This document shows positions 38,850 to 49,019 of a DNA stretch of 64,000 nucleotides, in pieces. Below the pieces are notes generated by a model that was not told the DNA's origin, did no database searches, and worked only from the letters and a program-made list of their open reading frames with translations. Numbering within the stretch: the first letter of the stretch is position 1; each line of letters starts with the position of its first letter. A program made the translations under genes and the position numbers. Source of the DNA: Pseudoscleropodium purum (lineage: Eukaryota; Streptophyta; Bryopsida; Hypnales; Brachytheciaceae); NCBI GenBank assembly GCA_963969395.1, contig OZ017796.1:42894243-42958242 (forward strand), written 5' to 3'.

Positions 38850-40040
38850 AATGAAGCAATTCTCATCATTGTGGCCGAGCTTGCCACAATGAGAGCATGT
38901 CACAAGCTTCTTCCCCTTGCCCCCAGTCTTCTCCGCAGGTTTGGCCGCCTCGGTCTTGGGCTTGGCCTTCCCCGCCCCTACTCCCTTCTTTTTGGGACAA
39001 TTGGGGTCCCCTTTGGTGTGACCGGCCTCTCCACAAGCCCAGCAATACACAACCTTTTCAGGTTGTGCCTCCGCCAAACTACCTGTAGCTGTAGCAAGCT
39101 TCTTGGGCTTGGGAGCCTCTAAAAGCGACGTGACCAAGTTTGTAGCCTCGCTCATGCCTAATGCCCGGTCAAGCGATTCCACCTCGACGAACGCCTGAGC
39201 CAAGGTCGCGTTGCCGCCATATTGGAAGAGGAGGTGCGGGCTAATCAACTCAACCATCCGCTTGTTTAGCTTGGAGATAAAAATCTTCACAAGCTGACGT
39301 TCCGTGAACACATCACCAGCCTCTGTTGCCAACCGTAACAATCGAGTATACATAGTGCGTGGGGTATCCTCCTTCTCACGGCAGAAATCCTGGATGCGAT
39401 GCATCTGATCACGCCGAAAACCCCCATACTCCATCTCCAAATGCGCCAGAGGATTGAAGCGAGGCGGAGGACCGACTGCCTCCAATGCCGCCCATGTGGC
39501 TTGAGCCAAACGTGACATGGCCTCCAAGCCGGAACCCTCCTCATCCTTAGGCGAATCGCCAAAAGAAGGAGCTCGGGCAACCGCAGCCTCCTTGAGTGCA
39601 GTCACCAACTCCACACGATCGCGCCAATAGTCCTCAACTGAGCGCAATTCCTCTGCGTACAATGCAATCCACCTCCCGTATGTCTGAAGTGCCTCCAACT
39701 CCAAATGCTGTGGCAACAACTCAAATGCGTACTAGTCGTTGAACGACAATGTCCGCTGGCGCTTCTCTTTCATCCATGTCTGGAATCGGAGTTGCCAATC
39801 AGGCAAGGAGATACACCCAGCCCGTCCCGAGAACCTGTCTCGCACAATATGACGAAAATCATCCTCTATGTCGCCAAATGTGCCCATACTCCAAACTCGA
39901 AGCCTACGATCGGTATCCAACGCCGAAATAGGCTCAAAAGCCTCGTCGGTATCCGACCCTGGCCCAAAGTCTGCGGTGGAAACACTTTCCGGGTGGTCTG
40001 GTGAAGGGGAGCGGTAATACCGACTCCTGGTACTCACCAT
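38850..40040 (-). pseudogene. Gag region of the Ty3-type element
   Basis: The ATG at 40040 opens the frame (MVSTRSRYYRS). An in-frame TAG at 39732-39734 is followed by 4 codons and the long 923-codon open stretch from 39719. A retrotransposon-gag-like helical region (LEMEYGGFRRDQMHRIQDF, later TMYTRLLRLA and FISKLNKRMVELISPHLL) is followed by two zinc knuckles. The first is CWACGEAGHTKGDPNC, with six rather than four residues before the last Cys. The second is CSHCGKLGHNDENC, the standard CX2CX4HX4C. Gag packages the element RNA. The stop near the N-terminus would cut off the first about 100 residues unless translation restarts. Confidence 0.8.
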
Positions 40041-41453
40041 AAACAACAACCACCAAGGAAACTATCTACGGGTACTATCTAAAAGGTAAGGGTACGGACA
40101 GACAACCTGCACCTGCAAAATCACTAAGCTATGTGGATCACCGGTCATCACCTCCGGCTACCACAGGTCCAACCACAACCCCCCACGTAAAAAGGTCTTG
40201 TCGGCCATTAACCCGACTTCACCCCTACAGTACCCTATCACAATCTGGGACAACAAGAAATGGGGCCACCAGAAAACACCGGCAACAAGCCTGCAACACG
40301 GGGGAGGTACCGCACAAGAATCCAAAAATCAAAACCGGATCCTCTCCCCCAACAACATAAAAGCAGAATTGACAAAAGAATTAGAGCTACTAGCACGTGC
40401 CTGCAGTGGATAATCCCAAGTTGCAATATTTGCAAAGCAAGAGAAACACCAAAGATGTTCCCCAAATGTCTAAAACTAAGGAGGAGATGAAATCCTACAG
40501 TCGTGGTGTTCACAAACACTAATCCCCCATTACTTAGCAAAACAATGGGTGATAATGCGATAAAATGTCAATCCAACACTAGAATTGGATAAATGACGAG
40601 ATACTCAAACTATGGGCACAAATTTTACTCACAAACAAGTAAAATTGCCCTCACAAACTACCTCCAAAGTTTGACACTAAACTTTTTTTTTTTTTTTTCC
40701 AAACCACTTACAGTGTGAACACGGCTAAAATGAAACTGGTTCAGAAAATAACTCGAACCACTTACAGTGTGAACGCACTATCGGATGGATGAAAAATTGA
40801 AAACGGATGAAAAATTGCGGCGGATGAAAAATCGTTGCGGATGAGACTGCGAGAACTCCAGCAACTCCAGCAACTCCAGCAACTCCAGAACTTCTTTCTC
40901 CACAACTTCTTTCTCCACAACTTCGAATCTTCACAACTTCTCCAAAAATCGTTCGATTTGAGCGCCGTCGGTGGCGTTGGCTCCGTCTCCGCGCGCTCTA
41001 TAACAAAATCTAAACTACGCACAATTTTTTTTTGAATCACTCAATATCAAATTTGAGAACTATTGCAAGAAATGTGGGAGGGTCTTTGTCAAGTGAATAT
41101 GTTGCAAATCACAAGAGTAGTCAAGCGGCACGCACTCCACAAAGGAAGAATCAACGAGTGTAAAAAGTATGAGAGAATGCGGAGCCTTTACTAATGACAA
41201 ACAATCACTTACAAGCAATGGCAATCACTAACACTCTCTAACTCACTCACAAAGCTTGACTTGACAAAGACGTCAAGTCAAGAACATGTGTGCCACTATA
41301 CACACACACACACAAAACCCTAACGGATTAAACTCATCCGTAGAATGAATGAGGTGTGTCGGCCGCACGTCCCACACACACGTAGATTAGCAACAACTAA
41401 TTTACGCTAAAACACTACAATGTGGAGAGGCCCCCGATGCCACCTCCCGTGAC
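40041..41453 (-). other. 5' leader and presumed LTR region of the Ty3-type element
   Basis: Non-coding DNA upstream of the gag ATG. It contains a poly-T run (40682-40699), repeated cggatgaaaaat units (40795-40845), tandem caactccag units and a twofold aacttctttctccac unit (40856-40925), and a CA run near 41300. The outer end on the minus strand reads TGTCACGGGAGG, an LTR-like start. Without a second LTR the inner border and primer-binding site cannot be fixed. Confidence 0.5.
40856..40925. repeat. Short tandem repeats (caactccag and aacttctttctccac units)
   Basis: About four 9-bp caactccag units are followed by two 15-bp aacttctttctccac units inside the leader/LTR region of the Ty3-type element. 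Such short arrays are common in LTR promoters; no function can be read from sequence. Confidence 0.8.
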
Positions 41454-41680
41454 AACATGGTATAGCATTAGCCATTGTAGAAAAAGTATATGTTGCAATA
41501 TAGACCATTATTATATTTTAGTGCCCTTGCAATTGAAATATTTGTTGAAACAAACAATATATTTTATTTTATATTTTATATCTATAAAATGGATTTTTAG
41601 GTTCAATTTTTTGGATGAAGACTATAGTTCATGATGCACATAATTGATCCAAAAAATCCAAAATAAATAAATTATTATTG
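41454..41680 (+). repeat. Dispersed repeat, right half, interrupted by the Ty3 element
   Basis: This matches about 47108-47330: ggcattagccattgta, accattattac.., atatttgttgaa, catgatgcacataattgatcc. It continues the repeat that stops at 35002. Confidence 0.8.
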
Positions 41681-41699
41681 TTTGTTTCATCAAAAAATT

Positions 41700-44480
41700 G
41701 GAAATTGCCAAAAATTACACTAGCTTTCAAAAATTTCATAGTCATTTGTAGATCATTTTCCTTACTCTTGCCTCTAATCAATTCATGTAGGATCATGAAA
41801 TTTGTTATATTGGTGTGGTTCAAAGTACTAAAAATCTAGGACTCTTAGTTCTTCAAAGTTCTAAAAATAAAGATGAATAGAGACATAAGGTTAAAAAGAC
41901 TTGTGTTGAAAATGTGCCAATGTTGTTAGTGTTAGGGGTAATATATCAAATTAGATGTTTAGGAAACCAACAATTGAACCTAAAATTGATGAAATGGTTA
42001 AAATTTAAACAAGAGTCTTCACGACAACATATATAATGTTTGGAAGTCGTTCAACAAAAGATTTTCTTAACTAATTCTACTATTTCTAGTAATTTGTACT
42101 TAGGTTGCTCATTGCCTAGGGAATGTTAGGAAAATTGCTTCACAATAAACGAATTGATTTCATTATTTTTCTTCTTGTGGGATCTTAAGCAAGCCCTCTC
42201 AAAGACTAGAGATGTAGAAAATTGTACCAAAAATTGAGCAAGTTCATAGATAGGACTAACCTTCTTCTAAATGCCATGGTATTGGAAACAATTTTAAGAC
42301 TAATTTGCAACTCAAGGCCAAGTCTCTTGCAAAAATGATACTTCATCAAGCACTTCATAAAATGTTGTTTCACATTATCATATCTTTTGCCACCAATCTT
42401 GATCCTCAATAAATTATAAGGAGTCAAATCCTTGATATTTTGCACTAGTACATGTACCCCTTCCTTTCCTATACAATGCAATCTCCCAATACTTCCATTC
42501 AAAACACTCTCCAACATTTCTTTAGTTGCAGTGCTCTATATCAAGTATGAGACATATAAATGTTGAATTTATATTGTCAATCTTGAACTAAAAAGCAATG
42601 CTCATTGATATTGAACCCAAAAACAAACAATGGTAGCTCCTAGCTAATGACAAAAAATTTAAGTGCATGTTTTTATAAATAAAACAACAAGTTATACTTA
42701 TGTATACTAAGAGCATCTTTATGATTCAAACTCATGAGTATTGGCAATTGGGAAAGCTATGGCATCAAAGTATTACCATGCCAATACCTTGTAACAAGGT
42801 AACCTGCAAATTATTTGAGAATTTTGCACAAGTACATCAAATGTCACTAAAAAAAATGTTCAATGATTTGCTTACAAAGTGTTCTTTGTTTTCCAAACTA
42901 TTATCCTTCACAAAATTGCAAAGTACAAATTCATATGAAAGAATAGCCCAATCCATTAAAGGAGATTCACCTAGTTTGGAGGATTGTAAGTTTCATGGGA
43001 TTCTCAACCTATCGTAACTCATGGTAGTTGCTACCTGACATGGTAGAACAATTGCCATGTCATTTTTCAAATATTTTTTTTCAACTTTTTTTCATTTTCA
43101 GATTTTCATTTAATTAAATTTTTTCCAAATTAAATTCTTTGACAATGTCGCATTTTTTAATTGTGGGGGGAACTACGGGGGAACAAGCCTTGAAACAACC
43201 ATCCCACCCCCAAAAAACTCTTCTAATGCACTTCCTACTAGTAAAGCATGCACATTGAAGATTGTCTTATCTTGTACAATGTATGTTTGCTTGACCAAGT
43301 TCACCCCCTCAACAAAAGTCCTAAGAGACATGTCTTGTCCTTTGCCATGTGAAATACATAGCTGTGCACAAATTATTCTAGTAAATTAACAAAACAATTG
43401 TGTAGAATACATAAAAATATTAGAACAAATATTTAACTACTTATTACCATTTATTGGCAATAGTAATATTGTCTAAGAAATTAATCTACAAATAAAAATT
43501 CACATTGATAAGCAAATGATGTCACTTGCATACTATTTGATAGAATATGATGGTTACATACTCTATTTGGGTAGTACACAATTGTTGAAGACATACTATT
43601 TATCATCGCAAAAACATCATCATGATGAATTTTGAGCATATGGCACATACGTTGCCTCATAGAAAATCTTGTAATGGTATCCTCAAGAGCTGGCATCAAT
43701 TGTTGGCTATTGCCTAAATACATGACATATATCTTGGTTAAAGTAAATTTGAAAGCAATAACATATAGTTAGGTATCAAATTTTTGGTTCTCAAGACTTT
43801 TAAAGACTCTCAATACTACTTAAATGTTTTCATGTCCAATATATTCTACATACTAGCAACACAAGTAGAGAAGATGGACATAGCTCAATATTATTTTTGT
43901 AAATTCAATCACCATAAGAATTTGTAGGGTCCATCAAGTAGCTTGAAAAAAAGATGCAATATGGCAACAAAGGATGGAGACAAGATATCATTGCAATTGA
44001 TGATATTGAATGCTTTTTGATGCACTTAAAGATGGATGTTCTTTTATCAACTAAAAGTCTTGCTGTGAAACAAATTGGATCCTTAAACAAATATGCACAT
44101 TTCCTTAAAAAAGTTGACAACTTGATGCTAATTATTTTCCTATTAAAGCCTAAACATTGTTTCTAAAGTCACCTTATCCAAACCTTAAGTGATATTTGGT
44201 ACATGTCACCAATACTCAACAATAGTATGAAAATCAATCATAACTTCTATTATTTTTAAAAGATGTTTTATATACTTATTTCATTGCAAAATAATGACCA
44301 AGCATCTCATAGATCCACCACAAATCTTAGTCAACATGTTCTATACTTCATCATTAAAATTGTATCAATATATTTTCCATATACAATAGTATTGAGTTAA
44401 CTAGGTCTGCCGTAGTCAATGTTGTAATAGTCTTGATCCCTCACACAAACATTATTTGAAGGAAAAAAGGAACTTTACAC
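41700..44480. other. AT-rich spacer, no recognisable gene
   Basis: Open stretches of about 100 codons occur at 42206-42517 (-) and 42700-43017 (+), but neither shows a motif I recognise. No RNA gene or terminal repeats were seen. Confidence 0.45.
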
Positions 44481-44494
44481 TAACTTTCAACATC

Positions 44495-45062
44495 ATACTA
44501 TCCTTTCAAAAGATGGCTCCCTCTTGGTTTGCATTAGTTGCCCCCCTTTCTTCAAAAATTTACAAGCTGTTGATTTTTTTTTTAAATGCTTATCCTCAAA
44601 ATTGTGGTTGATTTCTCAGAAAATCACAAGCTGTTGATCTTGTGAGATTTAATCTGAGCTGTCCAAATATGAAATACAAAATGAATACCAGATGCGTACA
44701 CAGTTCCGGATATGGATATGGGATAAATACTGAATATATGTACCGAATACGAATACAATATCAAATATAGATACGGAATGAATACTGAATATATGTACTA
44801 AATATGAATACAATACCAAATAGAGATACATGATGAATATTAATTATGGATAATGGATATAAACATAGTACTAGATACAAATACAGGAGGAATTATCCTA
44901 TATTGATTGTCACTATGTTGATTTTTGAAAATTACAAAAGGGGGAAGGGAAACGGGGGTTGCAAATGAAAATTTTAAAATCTTTAAAACCCCAAAATGTG
45001 AGTCACTTTTGGGTGGATAGTGAGCACTATGAGTTACTATCCATCCAAAAGATGGCACACAT
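44495..45062 (-). repeat. Dispersed repeat, copy 2 (inverted relative to 26.2 kb)
   Basis: Reverse-orientation partner of 26185-26765. It shows CAAAAGATGGCTCC at 44507, TTGCATTAGTTGCCCCCC, the degenerate ATAT/GAATAC minisatellite (44680-44890), a G-rich run, GTGAGTCACTTTTGGG, and a hairpin of about 16-bp arms made by CTTTTGGGTGGATAGT and ACTATCCATCCAAAAG (45006-45052). A near-identical ACTATCC..TC/CAAAAGATGGC block occurs at both ends. Diverged cactaa.tttcaacatc sequences lie just outside each end and may be target duplications of about 17-20 bp. Confidence 0.6.
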
Positions 45063-45700
45063 ACACTAATTTTCAACATCGTATTACACACAAATGCTTG
45101 TTCAAAAGATAATTGAAATATACTTACCTCATTGATATGCTGGATAGAAAAAGGCATGATTTCCTTTAGTAATACATTAGCCCTAAAGTTAGTAGCTTAC
45201 TATAGTAAGTTGCTAGCACAAATTTCCTTTACAAATCAATTGGTCCTTAGTATGATACTAGAGTTTTTTTGCAAAGTAGAACATGGTCATTACCACCAAG
45301 TAGTACACTGAAAATACCAAGTAAACAAGAAAAACATGCACTGCCAAAACATATGTTATCTAATGAGGCAAATTGCCATCCATTGATAAGAATCTGTGTA
45401 GTGACCTCAAAAAGTTTAAGGTGTGAAAAGCCAATGATAAGGTAGACGGCAAAGAGGGCTACTATAGTGGGCACCTTAGCTTGTAAAGGTCTGACATAAT
45501 GACACTTCATTTCAACATTGCCTAAATTTAGTTTTCAAGCTTTAAAGCTACAACTTGTTAAGAGATAAGAAAAAAGACATTGTGAAAGAAAGAATTTGGC
45601 ACCAAAATTCTATTTTTAGCATTAATTGATCCTTATTTTTAAAAATTATTATTATTTAATACAAAAAGGATAACAACTTTGCCCTATATTTTCAAAAAAG
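45060..45700. other. Spacer with an unrecognised hydrophobic open stretch
   Basis: A minus-strand frame at 45510-45247 encodes about 87 hydrophobic residues (for example VPTIVALFAVYLIIGF). The family is not recognised and the flanks give no support for a gene. Confidence 0.2.
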
Positions 45701-46689
45701 TCTCATTAATCCTTTGAAATTATATTATAAGTTCTAACCAATAGCTATACAATTTATGACAGTCTAATATAAAAAATAAGTGAATTATTATATATCCTTA
45801 TAAAATAATATTAGAAATGAACATGATGTTCTTTTACATCAATTGGTATTGTATAGTACAATATTCCTAATAGTCTAATTTTCATTTGACTTTCATCTAT
45901 ATTCATCCATAATACATACTTTCGTCCAAATTCTATCCAAATTTTTACAAAAAGTTAGGTATCATGCATTCATAATTCATTCAATTAATTTGATAACATT
46001 GGGCACTAATCAAACTTTTACTCTAATTAGATTAATTTGTATAATTCAACCAATCTTGCAATTTACAAAATTATTATTACAAGGGGGAATGCTATAGCAT
46101 TGTAAGTTCATATATGAATGTCTTTAGTATAGGTGATAGGATTGTAGAGTGTATGAGGATTTGATCCTATGTATAAATATATACACATACATACATAAAT
46201 ATATATAGAGTGACACACACAATGCCATCAATCAACAAACCAACTCCAATGCATGATTTATTATATCTTAAACACTGCACACATTAGGTAATTGAGCTTC
46301 TAGCAAGCATCAAATTTCTTAGGATTAACATACTTCTAAGAGAGGTTTATTTGGATTGTTTAATTATTGTCCAAATCCAAACTTTTTGATGTCTATTTCA
46401 TACACTTTGGTGATGTACTTCCAATGGCGACATTCTTAAGTTCTACTTATATAAAAATGAATAAAAAGTTAAATTTTATCAACCACTTTTGAATAAATGC
46501 ACAGAAGATTCTCTCATACTTTTGAGGGAGGACTTTACCAAACAATAATTTGAATGGAAAAATGGAAGGTTTATTAATGAGTTGCCTTTTTATTCCCAAG
46601 CTGGACTTACAACCAACAACAATCTTTCCAGGCAACTTCATGAGTCATCCGTATTCATTAAAATTGATATCATATACAGTGACGAATGA

Positions 46690-47330
46690 AACTCAGTACA
46701 AATTTGAAACATTTTTATTCAAGCAACCATACCATAAGCATCAATGGATAAAGTTCAAAGATGATTGTATATGTATATATATATATATATAAGTTGTAGT
46801 GTGCATTATACTACACATTACCATGGAAGTTTGAAGAAAAAATTAGTTGTGACTTGAAAGCAAATGAATTTCAAAGTTAGTCATGTCTTAAACTCAATTT
46901 CATTCAACATGATTTAGAATACTTTATCTTTTGTCAATTTTTCTTAGAATTACAAAAAAAAAGTTTTTTGTTCTTTAACATGTTTTTATACATCATTTCA
47001 AAATGTTGTACATAAAGATTGAAGGAAATTGACATTTATCAAAATTGAAATATCAATAGTTTGACAACCATTCAAATGATGTTGGTTCTCAAAATACTTG
47101 GAATTGAGAGCATGGGATGGCATTAGCCATTGTATAGAGAGTATAGGGTGCAATGTGGACCATTATTACATCTCAATACCCTTGCATTTTAAATATTTGT
47201 TGAATTGGATAATGTATTCAATTTATGTTATACAATCATATAATGCATTTTTAAGTTCAAGGTTTTTGTCCAAAGACTAGAGTACATGATGCACATAATT
47301 GATCCAATAAATCCAAAGAAAATTACATTG
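46690..47330 (+). repeat. Dispersed repeat, uninterrupted copy (empty site of the Ty3 element)
   Basis: About 640 bp matching 34593-35002 plus 41454-41680 joined. At the join the sequence reads gagagcatgggatggcattagcc with no insert. A TA run at 46771-46791 is internal. No coding capacity was seen. Confidence 0.8.
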
Positions 47331-48373
47331 ACCTTCACAAAATTGACAAATTTTTGACGATATTGACAATGATAATTTAATAGAGAATAGGATTATTTCA
47401 CTAATAGAGAGTCTATTCCCCCTGGGTGTTTTAGAAATTTAGCCACAAAACAATTGATAGGATTTGTTGTAGTATTTGCCTAAGATGGAGTTACAATTGG
47501 TTAGATTAACATTACAACTTCCTTATACAACATTAAATCAACAACATTTGACACAAATAGATATTTCACGAGTTCTTTTCTTGATAAATATCAATAGTGG
47601 TGATTTACAAAATTCAAAACTTGGTAACTTAATTGCTTAAGTGTTGGTAGGTGGTAGTGGTATTCCTACTCCTACCAAATGACATTAACTATTGTATACA
47701 AGAGTTTTGGACAGACTTAAGCTTTAACCTTTAAAAGACCAAATGGCCGTTGAATGTATGCATTTGATTTTAGATAGGTGCTTATGAAGTCATTTTTAAT
47801 AGATGTTCTTCAAGTTTTGATAGAATGTGTGATAATATGGCCCCTCAATGGGAATATCATTTTTTCCAGTGGAGTGTCTATATCAAAAGTTTTGTTACCC
47901 TAAACTATTAGGGCAAACTAAGCAACTTTGAGTAACATGTACAAAACTCTTCCAATAATTCTGAAATCTGGTAGGCATGTAAATTACATAATACAAGATG
48001 CAAATGTCAAGAAAATAACCATGTATAGTGTAAATATCTCACTTTAGGAGGAGCTAAATTTTGTTAGACTTTTCATGCAAGATCAAAAAATCCTTTTTCT
48101 TCTAACTTCAAACATTATAATCATTCAATCTATATATTCAAAGATTTTGAAATTTTTTCTACACATTCTCATAGTAGTCTAGCATGAATTTCTATAATTG
48201 AATTTTGGAAAAAAAAACTTTTTTATTTCATTTTTTTCTCATTGTCGTGGAAAGTGGCAAATTTTCACAATTTGTGTCAAAAGTATGCCTTGGTCCTTTA
48301 GGGGTTTAAAAAAAATAAGACATGAACCTACAAATCAAAAACACTATACATAAGTAATCTAATTCTAGGCAAT

Positions 48374-48703
48374 CACTATAACAAAACATGGTAAAAAAAA
48401 CCGCACTCAAAATTGAGTGTTGTTTTTTTACCACCTTTTTGTGTAGATCCACTACGTGCACAGTTAGCTTCTTTTGCAATTTTTCATAGCATTTTTTAGA
48501 ATTTTGAACCACATAATATATCATTTAAAAGTTCTTAAAAATTACCTTTCCAATGGTATATTACTTGGTCCAAAATCCTAAAAATTGCAGTGAAAATTTG
48601 CAAAAGAAGATGAAGGCCCACTATGCATGCATGCACAAAAACATGGTAAAAAGAACCACACTCAATTGTGAGTGTGGTTTTTTTACCATGTTTTGTTATA
48701 GTG
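48374..48703. mobile_element. 330-bp CACTA-ended foldback MITE with 3-bp TSD (aat)
   Basis: The termini are inverted: CACTATAACAAAACATGG at the left, its complement at the right end, continuing for roughly 45 bp with few mismatches. The 3-bp aat at 48371-48373 repeats at 48704-48706. A CACTA terminus with a 3-bp duplication is characteristic of CACTA (En/Spm) transposons. Each terminal region is itself a hairpin: 48390-48432 (arms ggtaaaaaaa / tttttttacc around CACTCAAAATTGAGTG) and 48642-48690 (arms starting catggtaaaaa). No coding sequence is present, so it would need a transposase in trans. Confidence 0.85.
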
Positions 48704-49019
48704 AATTGACTATCAAGGTTAAGACCTGAACCTATAAATCACAAACACTCATAGAACAAAGAAAAATAAATCCTTTAGGGTTTGTAATAAGGTTAGAATG
48801 GCAAGAAGGCCATCCCACTTGGGATCTAATAAAGAAATTATAAGAAAAGGGGACTAGTCTAGGGTTAATCTCATTACACTTTGGGTTTTTATAAATAGAC
48901 TAAGGGTTCTTTATAAGACTTCACCACCTTCAGCATCCAATAAAATGTTGGCTCTTCTAGGCTACTCATTGACCATGAAATGTACTTGAAGGATGAGAAT
49001 GGCATATCCATTTATAATT

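Larger units (their letters stand above)
35003..41453 (-). mobile_element. Ty3-type retroelement carrying a cytosine DNA methyltransferase, rearranged 3' end
   Basis: About 6.45 kb inserted in a dispersed repeat whose uninterrupted copy is at 46.7-47.3 kb. Both borders carry aacat (34998-35002 and 41454-41458; one base is ambiguous, so TSD is 4-5 bp). The element starts TGTC and ends GAC(A). On the minus strand it reads leader, Gag with two zinc knuckles, aspartic protease, DNMT3-like methyltransferase and the start of reverse transcriptase. The remaining RT, RNase H and integrase are missing. At 35113-35486 there is a plus-strand copy of the RT start, and then only about 110 bp to the left border. 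I could not find a matching pair of LTRs. The 5' LTR must lie within 40.1-41.45 kb and the 3' one appears lost. Confidence 0.85.
45700..49015 (-). pseudogene. Decayed duplicate of the hydrolase locus, central exons replaced
   Basis: Sequence collinear with 19.2-23.9 kb, including intergenic and intronic DNA. 45700-46500 matches 19205-20420, and 46550-46680 matches the last-exon region near 20850-21000. 47400-47700 matches 22960-23370 (intron plus the short exon with the DHCH-coding block), and 48770-49010 matches 23665-23890 (exon 3). Intron sequence is retained, so this is a segmental duplication and not a retrocopy. The segment corresponding to exons 5-8 is missing; the dispersed repeat at 46690-47330 takes its place. 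A 330-bp foldback element is inserted at 48374. No usable frame remains. Confidence 0.8.

Noticed and set aside
36348..39122. Plus-strand open frames within the Ty3-type element
   Set aside because: They lie opposite the Gag-protease-DNMT frame and lack motifs; G+C-rich coding DNA commonly leaves such frames.
36063..39734. Programmed UAG readthrough as explanation of the repeated TAG stops in the Ty3 frame
   Set aside because: The stops fall inside Gag, inside the methyltransferase fold and inside RT, not at a single Gag-Pol border, and one further stop is TGA; decay is simpler.
41300..41340. aaaccctaac next to a CA run, resembling telomeric repeat
   Set aside because: Only one partial unit is present, within the retroelement leader.
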